From Deltaproteobacteria bacterium (GTDB taxonomy: Bacteria; Desulfobacterota; BSN033; WVXP01), in contig JAFDHF010000017.1 of assembly GCA_019308905.1 (NCBI GenBank), positions 1-57,043 on the forward strand: a stretch of 57,043 nt of DNA. The letters run 5' to 3'. How positions within the stretch are numbered: the stretch's first letter is position 1; each line of letters starts with the position of its first letter. The notes beneath the pieces were generated by a model. The model ran no database searches, was not told the origin of the DNA, and saw only the letters and a list, made by a program, of their open reading frames with translations. Below, in pieces: positions 1 to 8,133 of this stretch. Both the position numbers and the translations under genes were made by a program.

Positions 1-312
1 GGCGAAGCCGGTCGAACAATTCGAGTGCTTAGAACGTCTCGGAGAACCCAAGCGATCCACACACCGCAATCAATGTTAGCCCATGAAATGCAAAAAGGCA
101 ACCCCTCCGGCCCTCCAAAATCCACCGCCTATTGCTCAGATACCGGTTGTGGCGAGGTCTAAGACCCGGTTTGAGCGGCACGAGAGTCCCGGTGGCACTC
201 AGTGGCCAGATTTGGTGCCCAGGAGCTCGCTATTTTGCAGATTCTCGACAGAGGTCTGCCTTGCCGATCCAGTCGGCTCTTTTAGGGTCCTTTCTGGTCT
301 GTGTCTCATCCA

Positions 313-1820
313 TTACCCAGGTGGCCCATGGGCCAATGCGAGAATCCTCCTGCGAGCATCAAGCAGTATCTCTGTCGATGGATGAGAACGAGCCAGTCGA
401 ACGATCAGTTGCCTGGATCGCTCCATCACCCGGCCAGCCACATGGATCAGAGAAAACCGAATCGCTTTGAGACGCTTTCCTAACCACTGCCCACCTAAAA
501 CCAACCGCTTCATGGCTGAGTTTAGATTGAAGGCAATAACCATGATCGCCCACCAGGCCGCATTCTCCCCAAACCTCCCAGAGGGAAACCTCCCCCCCGC
601 CAAATCCCCCTTCATCACAGAGTGGGCCTCCTCAGCCTTTCCACAGCCTCCCCGATACCACCAAATCAGCTCCTCTCCTGGTATCGTACGGTTGGTAACA
701 AGACCAAAGATCTTGTAGCTGCCCTTGCCAGAAAACTCCATCGTGGGAAAGGGAAGCTGCCTCTCCATACCAGAAAACTCAAGCTGAAAAAGAGCTTCTC
801 TGATCGCAACATACCGATAGTCAGGACCCCTCTTGCTGTAACCCACCCAGTTCGGTACAAAACAGAGCTCAGCCCACTCCTGACCCGTATCCTTCCAGCT
901 ACCATTAACCCATCGCCTAAGAGGCTCCCAGTCCCCATCCTCAACCTCTGAAACCGCCTCCTTGAACGCCCCGGTCACATCCACCCCAACTGCAAACTCA
1001 ATCACCCCAAACCGCTCACTCCTACCCTCAGCACAGTACTTCAACAGATCCTGCTGGTAGCCAGCCGTGTCTGAACGCAGATAGACCTTCTCTACCCCCT
1101 CTGGAAGACTCCCCAAAGCCTCCTTTAGAACCCGTAGATTCTCATATCCCGCAGGTACATTGCCATCCCGAAACTCAGAGTGTATGACCAAATCCTGCTC
1201 AACCCAGTAAACATTGAGGGGCTGATAAGCTCGAAACCCCTTGTAACTCCAAAGAGCACCCCGCTTGCTCGTCTCCACCAACGTGGCATCCATGTCCAGG
1301 GTCGCCTCGACCTGGGGAGACCGACTCTGAATAAATGAGATAAATTCCCGCCTGACCCGACCAAGCCCCTCAAGATGAACGTTCACCTTGGGTATAAATG
1401 CCTTGTGCGGCTCTCGATTGCTCTGCTCCTCCTCATCATGAAACCACGATAAATAACGAAACACCGATGAGGGAGAGGGCACCACACGACGACGCTCCCT
1501 GCGCCACCTCCTCTCCAACTGCCGCCTGGCCCGCCGCCTCATCCCATAGGTCTCTACCCGCTCCAATACCCGGCAAAACCCCTCGTCCCCCTCTAAAATC
1601 CGAAGATCATCAACACAGTCCCCCCCTGCCAAATTCAATAAAACCAACGATAAAACCACCTGGCCATCTGTCCAACCCTGCCCCCCTCGCCGAACCCCTA
1701 CATGACGCTCAATAGATTCCCTCAACCCCAATCCAAATACATCGGAAGCCCACCAAACGCCGTCATCCCACCCTCTTTTTGCTCCTCTTCATACTTGAAA
1801 GGTAACACACCTTGTGACAT
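313..1820 (-). pseudogene. IS1380-family transposase, frameshifted
   Basis: DDE transposase of the IS1380 type, broken near its 5' end. The start is the ATG at 1820, preceded by a strong AAGGAGGTGAAG site. The first 32 codons (MSQGVLPFKYEEE..., 1722-1820) match the usual family N-terminus and then hit TGA. The remaining 472 codons (313-1731) are open in the -1 frame and begin just where the family pattern GLRESIERH should follow YLD. A small deletion at about 1730 is the simplest cause. Catalytic residues look intact in the long part: D146/D148 in LDMDATLVE, D221 in LRSDTAGYQ and E367/E368 in GGCGKAEEAH. A 9-bp inverted pair, CCTCCTTGG (1831-1839) and CCAAGGAGG (1889-1897), lies upstream; the latter may belong to the element's end. 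The other end was not found with certainty. Confidence 0.85.
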
Positions 1821-2017
1821 AATAACTTCACCTCCTTGGTGATAGATTCTTGGTGCTAAAAGTATTCTATCATCCTGTTTTCACAGGGCCAAGGAGGTTT
1901 TTTTCTTTTTTTTGACGGTGGATCAAGGGGTGGAGTTTCCTCGCCTTCGGAGCACATCCCTCGCCCACATTATGGATGGGCGCACTCCTGGCGATGGTGG
2001 CCGCCGGAAGACAAACA

Positions 2018-2048
2018 TTTCTCAGCCCTATTCAAACAGGCTGAGAAA
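2018..2048 (-). terminator. 10-bp perfect inverted repeat at the end of the GntR gene
   Basis: TTTCTCAGCC (2018-2027) and GGCTGAGAAA (2039-2048) form perfect 10-bp arms around an 11-base loop that contains the gntR stop codon. On the minus strand the hairpin is followed by a moderately T-rich stretch rather than a pure T run, so it may terminate or stabilise the asnA-gntR transcript. Confidence 0.45.
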
Positions 2049-2702
2049 TCTCATGACATGCCGCTCGTTCAGCTCGGCAGCCAGGCCGCAATCCCTCTTC
2101 CGTATGGCCTCGACGATGGGACCGAGGTCTTCAAGGCCAGTATAGTCCTCGGGTATGGAATCGATGGAGAGATACCAGAATCTAAGGCAGACATTGTGCA
2201 GGTCTTCGATCATCTTCTTGAGCACCGGGTTTCTCGAGAGGTCTCCGAGCCTCTCATGAAACATCTGGTCGAAGCGGATTACCTCCTTCACATCCCCCCT
2301 TGTTCGCCTTTGAGTGGAAAGGTCGACGATTTCCTGGAGCGACTCGACCTCGTCGGGACTCGCCCGACGAGCCGCCAGACTGGCGGCCTTTGCCTCTACA
2401 GGCGCCCGAACCTCAAAGGTCGATCTGAGGTTGATATAATCGATGGGGGCAACAAAGATCCCCTTGCGCGGTCTTATGACCACGAGATGCTGGTAGCTCA
2501 AACGCTGGAGCACCTCGCGAAGCGGAGTCCGGCTGATGCCGAACAACTTTGCAAGCTCCCGCTCCTTGAGGGGGGTTCCGGGCCTGAGATCGGTGTATAT
2601 GATCCAGTTCTTCAACGATTCATAGGCTTCCTGCTTCTGGGACACCGCCTTGCGTGCAGAGACATTCTCTTTCAAAAGGCGTGCCGGCCCCGCCTCTCCC
2701 AT
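2028..2702 (-). CDS. GntR-family transcriptional regulator, FadR/FCD type
   Basis: DNA-binding regulator of 224 residues. The winged helix-turn-helix lies at about residues 22-85 (ELAKLFGISRTPLREVLQRL). The C-terminal FCD ligand-binding domain is at about 95-220. Its metal site keeps Asp145 and His149 (FDQMFHE) and a late His (NERHVMRF), but the middle His usual in this fold (in an H..I..A motif) reads LGPIVEAI and seems absent. FCD regulators usually sense small organic acids. The gene lies 39 bp downstream of asnA on the same strand, so the two are probably co-transcribed. Whether it controls asnA or the nearby methyltransferase genes cannot be told from sequence. Confidence 0.85.
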   Translation of the reverse strand: MGEAGPARLLKENVSARKAVSQKQEAYESLKNWIIYTDLRPGTPLKERELAKLFGISRTPLREVLQRLSYQHLVVIRPRKGIFVAPIDYINLRSTFEVRAPVEAKAASLAARRASPDEVESLQEIVDLSTQRRTRGDVKEVIRFDQMFHERLGDLSRNPVLKKMIEDLHNVCLRFWYLSIDSIPEDYTGLEDLGPIVEAIRKRDCGLAAELNERHVMRFLSLFE

Positions 2703-2741
2703 TCAGGCCCCCTCCCACGATACGGTAACCCCGATCACCCT

Positions 2742-3872
2742 TCACTCCAGCACATGGATGTTCTTCTTGCTGCACATCTCCTTGAGTATCTTCGGCCAGA
2801 CCGTAACACTCACCTCTCCGAGATGTGCCTTCTTGAGCAGGAGCATATAGGTGCGGGACTGCCCTATTCCTCCGCCTATGCTCAGGGGGATCTCGTTGTT
2901 GAGGATCGCCTGGTGGTAGGGGAATTTCAGAAAGTCGAGCTGGCCGGCCATCTCCAACTGCTTCTTGAGGGTTTCGGCGTTCACACGGATCCCCATGGAG
3001 GTCAGTTCATGGCGCCGCCTAGTTACCGGATTCCAGACAAGGATATCGCCGTTGAGTCCGTGCATGGGCCTCCCGTCCGCAGACCGCGTCTCCGTGACCC
3101 AGTCGTCGTAATCCGCCGCCCGCATCTCATGGGGATAGCCGTCCTTGAGGGGCCACCCTATTCCGTAAATGAAAATCGCAGGGTACTCTTTGAGTGTCTC
3201 CGTCTCGCGCTGCTTCCTGGGGAGGTCAGGATACCGGTCGAGAATGTCCTCGGCGTGGAGGAACGTTATCTCCTCGGGCAGATTGGGGTATTTGTCTGTC
3301 TTGAGTTGCGGGTAAAGCTCCTGTACATGGGTTTCGGCACCCTTCAGAACCTTCCAGATCTTCTTCACGACCTCGGTCAGGTAGTCGAGATTGCGCTGCT
3401 CAGCGGTAATCACCTTCTCCCAGTCCCACTGGTCCACATAGACGCTGTGATCGTGATCGAGGAAGTAGTCCTTCCGCACGGCCCTCATATCCGTGCACAG
3501 GCCCTCGCCCACCCCCATGTCGAACTGCTTCAAGGCCATTCGCTTCCACTTGGTTGCGGCCTGAACTATCTGGGCGTCGATGGGATGCTTGTCGTGATCA
3601 TTCGAAATGTGGAACTGGATCGGAGCCCGGGACCCATCACGGTCCAGATAGTCGTTTACACCACTCTCGGCGTCCACGATCAGGGGAACCTGCACCACCA
3701 TCAGGTTGAGCTCCCTGCAGAGATTCTCCTCTATGTAAGCCTTCACCGAAAAAAGGGCTTTCATGGTCTCCTTCGGGGTGAGGATGGATGAGTAATCCCG
3801 GGGAAGAATCTTCTCCACTTCCGCATAGTCCCCAATGCCGGGTCCGGCGAGATCTGCCTTCTTGTCTGTCAT
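2742..3872 (-). CDS. asnA: Aspartate-ammonia ligase (asparagine synthetase A)
   Basis: Makes asparagine from aspartate, ammonia and ATP in the cytoplasm, using a class II aminoacyl-tRNA synthetase-like fold. Family signatures are clear: HSVYVDQWDWE at about residue 150, YPDLPRKQRE, AADYDDW, GLNGDILVWNPV, SSMGIRV-like TSMGIRVNAETLK and the C-terminal GGGIGQSR. The 376 residues exceed the roughly 330 of the E. coli enzyme, mainly through an N-terminal extension of about 30 residues. A GTG in frame at 3890 is also open, but it lies inside the -10 box of a good promoter (3881-3909), so the ATG at 3872 is chosen; the message would then have almost no leader. The gene precedes a GntR regulator. Confidence 0.92.
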   Translation of the reverse strand: MTDKKADLAGPGIGDYAEVEKILPRDYSSILTPKETMKALFSVKAYIEENLCRELNLMVVQVPLIVDAESGVNDYLDRDGSRAPIQFHISNDHDKHPIDAQIVQAATKWKRMALKQFDMGVGEGLCTDMRAVRKDYFLDHDHSVYVDQWDWEKVITAEQRNLDYLTEVVKKIWKVLKGAETHVQELYPQLKTDKYPNLPEEITFLHAEDILDRYPDLPRKQRETETLKEYPAIFIYGIGWPLKDGYPHEMRAADYDDWVTETRSADGRPMHGLNGDILVWNPVTRRRHELTSMGIRVNAETLKKQLEMAGQLDFLKFPYHQAILNNEIPLSIGGGIGQSRTYMLLLKKAHLGEVSVTVWPKILKEMCSKKNIHVLE

Positions 3873-3880
3873 TGTTCTCT

Positions 3881-3909
3881 GGTATACCACAGCTCCTGAT
3901 TTAAGTCAA
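3881..3909 (-). promoter_or_regulatory. sigma70-like promoter of asnA
   Basis: On the minus strand TTGACT (3904-3909), a 17-base spacer and TATACC (3881-3886). The predicted transcription start falls about 2 bases before the ATG at 3872, which suggests a leaderless or nearly leaderless message. Confidence 0.5.
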
Positions 3910-4102
3910 GGGTGTTTCCTTACAAGATCGATAGAATAGGCACACCTAGGATGATATTCTATTGATATTAAACCTGTCTTCCGACTACTCCCCGACATCC
4001 ATTACGGCCTCAAGAAAGTTGGAAGCCTCGGTATACCAAATCCCCTCAAAAAACCCGGCAGCCCCCTCGACTCTCGCCGGGCCACTCCTGCACGGCCTCA
4101 GA

Positions 4103-5311
4103 TCATCCCCCAAACTCCCAGGCCGCCTCGTACAGGGTCATGATGTTCTCAGGCGGGACATCGGGAAGGATATTGTGGACTTGGGCAAAAACGAATCCAC
4201 CCCCGGGGGCCAGATCGTCGATTCTCTTTTTCACCTCGTCCCTGATTTCCTGCCTGCTGCCTCGGGGGAGGATCCTCTGGGTATCACATCCGCCGCCCCA
4301 GAAGACCAGGCTGTCACCGAATTCCCTCTTGAGCCTTTCGGTCTCCATGTCCGCAGCCGAAGCCTGGACAGGGTTGAGAATGTCGATTCCCGCCTCTATC
4401 AAGTCCGGAATCAACCTGTAGATCGCCCCGTCGCTGTGCATGAAGACAAAAGCCCCTGACCTCTGTTTGATGTAGGTGTACAGCCTCCTGTGATAGGGTT
4501 TGATTCTCTTCCGGTAGAGTTCAGGAGACAGGATCGGTGCGATCTGAGTCCCCAGATCGTCACTGAAGACCACCACATCCAGATACGGTCCGAGCCATCT
4601 CCAATACCTGTCGAACCTCTCGCAGTAAGCATCGACAAGCCTCTCCATGAGGGCCTCGGCAAAAGCCGGCCGCTCGAGAAGATCGAGGAGGAAGACATCC
4701 CATCCCCTCAGAATCTGGCTTGCAGCAAGGATATGGCCGGCGAAATTCCCCCCTGTCAGGAGATGGTCCGATCTTGCCCTGATCTCCTTTGCCCTCCAGG
4801 CGAGTTCCTCAAAACTGAGATCGAGATATGAGGGAAGATCGAAGGACTCGATATCCCCACGATGACGATCCAGGTCTCCCACCGTCTCGCAACCGGCCAA
4901 CGGGGCGTGCACCGGCTCGAAGTACAGGCCTGCCGAGGGCATGAGAGCGGTGATCTCTCCCTGGTCGTTCAAGACCACCTGAGAACCGTCCTCCCTGGTT
5001 TGCGGGCTCCACCTCTCAGGAATCTCGCAGTCCGAACCGTCGGGTAGTTTCCACGGCTTGTAGCGTTTCGGCTCGATCATGACCGATCGGACGTCGCTTC
5101 TGACAGCGTGCAAGACCTCCTCTTCGATATCCACGATCTGCTGGTAGGGATCGAAAACCCGCGTCCTCCCCCCTTTCAAACCGAGAAAGGACTTGAACCT
5201 GTTATAGGCGATCGCCGTGATTCCGCTTGCATCAGATCCACCCAGATCGATGGGCACGCGATCCGGTTCTCTGTGGCTGAGGGTGGTAAGAACTCTCTCT
5301 CTCCGGTTCAC
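4103..5311 (-). CDS. Uroporphyrinogen decarboxylase-fold protein, probable corrinoid/CoM-type methyltransferase
   Basis: About 402 residues of the UroD/MtaA superfamily. The N-terminus reads NRRERVLTTLSHREPDRVP, the usual opening of this family. A GTG at 5311 with AGGTGA five bases upstream is the best start; another GTG three codons earlier (5320) overlaps that site. The putative zinc site has His in FMHSDGAIY and Cys in WGGGCDTQ. The HxC of the classic MtaA/MtbA enzymes is HxD here, so zinc coordination differs. It lies 111 bp downstream of an MttB-like methyltransferase, a pairing typical of one-carbon transfer from methylated substrates through a corrinoid protein. No corrinoid-binding protein is encoded in the window, so donor and acceptor are unknown. 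True haem-pathway UroD is unlikely given the length and the partner. Confidence 0.75.
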   Translation of the reverse strand: MNRRERVLTTLSHREPDRVPIDLGGSDASGITAIAYNRFKSFLGLKGGRTRVFDPYQQIVDIEEEVLHAVRSDVRSVMIEPKRYKPWKLPDGSDCEIPERWSPQTREDGSQVVLNDQGEITALMPSAGLYFEPVHAPLAGCETVGDLDRHRGDIESFDLPSYLDLSFEELAWRAKEIRARSDHLLTGGNFAGHILAASQILRGWDVFLLDLLERPAFAEALMERLVDAYCERFDRYWRWLGPYLDVVVFSDDLGTQIAPILSPELYRKRIKPYHRRLYTYIKQRSGAFVFMHSDGAIYRLIPDLIEAGIDILNPVQASAADMETERLKREFGDSLVFWGGGCDTQRILPRGSRQEIRDEVKKRIDDLAPGGGFVFAQVHNILPDVPPENIMTLYEAAWEFGG

Positions 5312-5422
5312 TGATCTCACCTTTTGGATCTCTTCCCCTTCGAGGGGATCGGGAAAACCGTCACTCGGGGGTACTGCCCCTGCCGGCTACCTCACCCGAG
5401 AGACACTTCCCCAGACCGGGCC

Positions 5423-6874
5423 TCAAGAGGCATGCACGTCAGGCTTGTGGGCGGCCACGATATTCCGGATCGACCGGACGACCTCTTCGGATGGCACAGG
5501 CGGGCTGTGAGCCTCAAAAATCGCCCTCGCCCTCTCCCCGAGCACCGTCCTGAGGTCCTTCGATCCCTCCTGCTGCCAGGTCTCGTGGACGTTCCGGTCC
5601 AGAAACCGGGGGAACCAGAAGGTCCTCTTGAAGTTTGCCAGGGTGTGATCCTCCATCAGGAAGTTCCCTCCCGGACCGACTCTGTCCATGAGTTCCAGAG
5701 GAACCGTCTCCCCGTCGAACCGGAGGGGCCGGAGCATGTGCTTTACCATGCCGATGATCTCATCGGCGAAAAGCACAGACTCGAAGGAGGACGTCAGACC
5801 CGACTCCAGGTAGCCGCAATCATGGATGATGTTGCATCCGTTAAGGGTGGCATTGTAGATGGACATGGCATATTCGAGGCCTGCCTGGGCATCCAGCACC
5901 TTGGCATCCGAAGCCCCGGCCAGGCAGAAGAAGGGAAGCCCGTAGAAGTGGGCCATATCAGCCAAGGCAGCGTTCAGGATATTGAGTTCCGGGGCTCCAT
6001 AGCTGAAAAGAGTCGTCCTCATGTCCATACAGGTCGCATCGCCGCCAAAGATGAATTTCGCTCCGGGTTTCTTCCCCTGGAATATGACCAGGCCGGAAAG
6101 GGACTCCGCAACCGTTTGAACCAGGATGCCCTCCAGGGTTGCGGGGCCGGTCGCTCCCATCATGGGACTGCCGATGTAGATAAAGGGGATCCCATGGTCA
6201 CAACAGACAAGCCCCTTGCCCACCCCCATCTCCGTATGGACCAGAGGAGAGACAGGCTCGGTATAGAGAATGAGATGGGGCCGTTCCTCCAGGCGATCCA
6301 GGCCACCTGCTGCGGCTGCACCCATCTCTATGATGGTCGTCATATCGTTTCTGCCGTGTCCGGTGACGATGACGGGTTTTTTCGTATTCAGCAGCATGGC
6401 CTCGTACTGGTGAACAAAGCTTTCCCCCTGGGGTACGTCGTTGGCGATCCCGAAGGACATTACAAAGTCGATATTGGCAAGGCCGTCACAGAAACGGGCC
6501 AGCCTTCCCACATCTTGTTTTGTACAGGGCCTCCGCTCCCCTGAGTAGAGATCGATCGTCGTAGGGCAGTCAGAACCTGTCCCGTAGTAGCAGGAGTCCT
6601 CGGCGAACGTCATGGCCTTCTCCCCGTCCCGGTTGAATACCTCGATCGTTTTGGGGGCCGCCTCGATCGCCTCCATAACAAGCCCGCGGGGGATCCTCAC
6701 CCGTTCGGGACGGCTCACATCACACCCGATCCTGCCGAGGATGTCCAGAGCCTCATCACAGAGGACCTTGCACCCGATCTCTTCCAGAACCCTTAGAGAA
6801 TACTCGTTGACGCGATCGACCTGTTCCTTGGACAGAATCCGGTTCTTGGATCCGGGACGCTGGCTCTTATCCAT
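5423..6874 (-). CDS. MttB-superfamily (trimethylamine methyltransferase-like) protein, non-pyrrolysine type
   Basis: 483 residues of the MttB family (COG5598 type), TIM-barrel methyltransferases that demethylate quaternary or tertiary amines onto a corrinoid protein. The start ATG is preceded by AGGAAAGGAAG. Recognisable blocks are SCYYGTGSDCPTTIDL, the central GASDAKVLDAQAG segment and VGPGGNFLMEDHT near the C-terminus. The frame is open throughout with no in-frame amber codon, so it is of the non-pyrrolysine kind whose members act on glycine betaine, proline betaine or carnitine. The substrate cannot be assigned. It starts 37 bp after argJ ends and precedes the UroD-like gene; all three may share a transcript. 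Confidence 0.85.
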   Translation of the reverse strand: MDKSQRPGSKNRILSKEQVDRVNEYSLRVLEEIGCKVLCDEALDILGRIGCDVSRPERVRIPRGLVMEAIEAAPKTIEVFNRDGEKAMTFAEDSCYYGTGSDCPTTIDLYSGERRPCTKQDVGRLARFCDGLANIDFVMSFGIANDVPQGESFVHQYEAMLLNTKKPVIVTGHGRNDMTTIIEMGAAAAGGLDRLEERPHLILYTEPVSPLVHTEMGVGKGLVCCDHGIPFIYIGSPMMGATGPATLEGILVQTVAESLSGLVIFQGKKPGAKFIFGGDATCMDMRTTLFSYGAPELNILNAALADMAHFYGLPFFCLAGASDAKVLDAQAGLEYAMSIYNATLNGCNIIHDCGYLESGLTSSFESVLFADEIIGMVKHMLRPLRFDGETVPLELMDRVGPGGNFLMEDHTLANFKRTFWFPRFLDRNVHETWQQEGSKDLRTVLGERARAIFEAHSPPVPSEEVVRSIRNIVAAHKPDVHAS

Positions 6875-6911
6875 AAGAGTTCTTCCTTTCCTAAAGGCTT
6901 TGTACGGAGTA

Positions 6912-8120
6912 TCAGGACCGGTAGGACCCGTTGATCCTCACATAGTCGTAGGAGAGGTCCGAGGTGAAAACCGAGGCCCCTGCCGTTCCGAGATGGAGAT
7001 CGAGGGTGACCGTGAAGGATCTCTTCCTCATCGCCTCTGTCGCCTTCTCTTCGGCCTCCTTGCCACAGCCGAGACCGTTCTGGACGATGAGCACGTCGTC
7101 CAGGAAGAGGTCCAGACTGTCCGGATCTATTGCCACCCCGGAATAGCCTGCAGCACAGAGGATCCTGCCCCAATTCATGTCCTCGCCAAAGAAAGCCGTC
7201 TTGACCAGGGGTGAATGAGCGATGCTGAACGCCACCTTCAAGGCGTCCTCTTCTTCCGGAGCTCCCCTGACCAGGATCTCAACGAACTTGGTGGCCCCCT
7301 CCCCGTCCTCCACCAGCTTCTTCGACAGCCGGTCCATTACGGCCCAGAGCTTCTCCTGGAAAAGGGCCGAAAGGGAGGAGGAGGACCGGTCGATTCGTCG
7401 ATTTCCAGCCCGGCCGTTTGCAAGGACAAGCAGCGTATCATTGGTACTCGTGTCGCCGTCGACTGTCACACGGTTGAAGGTCCTTTCCGCCCCCTCTCTG
7501 GTCAAGGCCGCAAGCAACTCCTGTGAGATCGAAACGTCGCTCACGATGAATGAAAGCATTGTGGCCATCCGGGGGTGGATCATACCGACCCCTTTGGCCA
7601 CGCCGCAGATGTGGATCTCACCCCCGTCGATGGCGAGGGTTTCACGGTCTATCTTCGGCCGGGTATCTGTCGTCATCATAGCCTCGGCCAGCATCTTCAC
7701 CCCATGAGGCGCCAGTTCCTGGACCAGCTTGGGGAGTTTCTTGACGACTCGGTCCATGGGCAGCGGCTGGCCGATCACGCCGGTTGACGCCACAAGAACC
7801 AGATCGCGGGAAATACCCAACTCGTCCGCCACAAGATCCGCAAGAAGCCGTGCATTCTCGCGTCCCTTCTTCCCTGTACAGGCATTGGCATTCCCGCTGT
7901 TCACCAGGATGGCCTGGCACCTCCCCTGCCGGATTCTCTCCATGTCCAACAGGACCGGAGCAGCCTTGACCCGATTGGTCGTGAAAACCCCGGCGGCAGT
8001 CGAGACCGTATCCGAGTGAATGAGGCCGAGATCCCTGGCCCCATTCTTCTTGATCCCGCCAGAGATCCCGCTGAACTGGAATCCAGGCACCAGAAACAGA
8101 TCCTCTCTCTCCTCCGTCAT
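6912..8120 (-). CDS. argJ: Bifunctional ornithine acetyltransferase / N-acetylglutamate synthase
   Basis: 402 residues, full length for ArgJ. It transfers the acetyl group from N-acetylornithine to glutamate and may also acetylate glutamate with acetyl-CoA, in cyclic arginine synthesis. The self-cleavage site is visible as RMATMLSF with Thr187 as the expected nucleophile, and the oxyanion-hole region ASTGVIGQPLP is at about 111-121. The C-terminus reads NGSYRS. The start ATG has GTGAGGAAC just upstream. The gene begins 13 bp after the secA stop, so it is likely translated from the same message. The secA-argJ pair is familiar from Geobacter-like genomes (from memory). Confidence 0.95.
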   Translation of the reverse strand: MTEEREDLFLVPGFQFSGISGGIKKNGARDLGLIHSDTVSTAAGVFTTNRVKAAPVLLDMERIRQGRCQAILVNSGNANACTGKKGRENARLLADLVADELGISRDLVLVASTGVIGQPLPMDRVVKKLPKLVQELAPHGVKMLAEAMMTTDTRPKIDRETLAIDGGEIHICGVAKGVGMIHPRMATMLSFIVSDVSISQELLAALTREGAERTFNRVTVDGDTSTNDTLLVLANGRAGNRRIDRSSSSLSALFQEKLWAVMDRLSKKLVEDGEGATKFVEILVRGAPEEEDALKVAFSIAHSPLVKTAFFGEDMNWGRILCAAGYSGVAIDPDSLDLFLDDVLIVQNGLGCGKEAEEKATEAMRKRSFTVTLDLHLGTAGASVFTSDLSYDYVRINGSYRS

Positions 8121-8133
8121 AGTTCCTCACCCA

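Noticed and set aside
104-1897. Complete IS1380 element with defined ends
   Set aside because: A left-end match (CCTCC, GGCCCT near 104-116) to the right-end sequence is gapped and weak, and no 4-bp target duplication is visible. Only the transposase pseudogene is called.
2058-3791. 577-codon plus-strand frame
   Set aside because: Antisense to gntR and asnA, both of which are clear genes. High GC content keeps the opposite strand open.
5324-6544. 406-codon plus-strand frame
   Set aside because: Shadow of the MttB-like gene on the opposite strand with no family resemblance.
5423-6874. Pyrrolysine-containing trimethylamine methyltransferase
   Set aside because: No in-frame amber codon interrupts the gene, which is full length without read-through.
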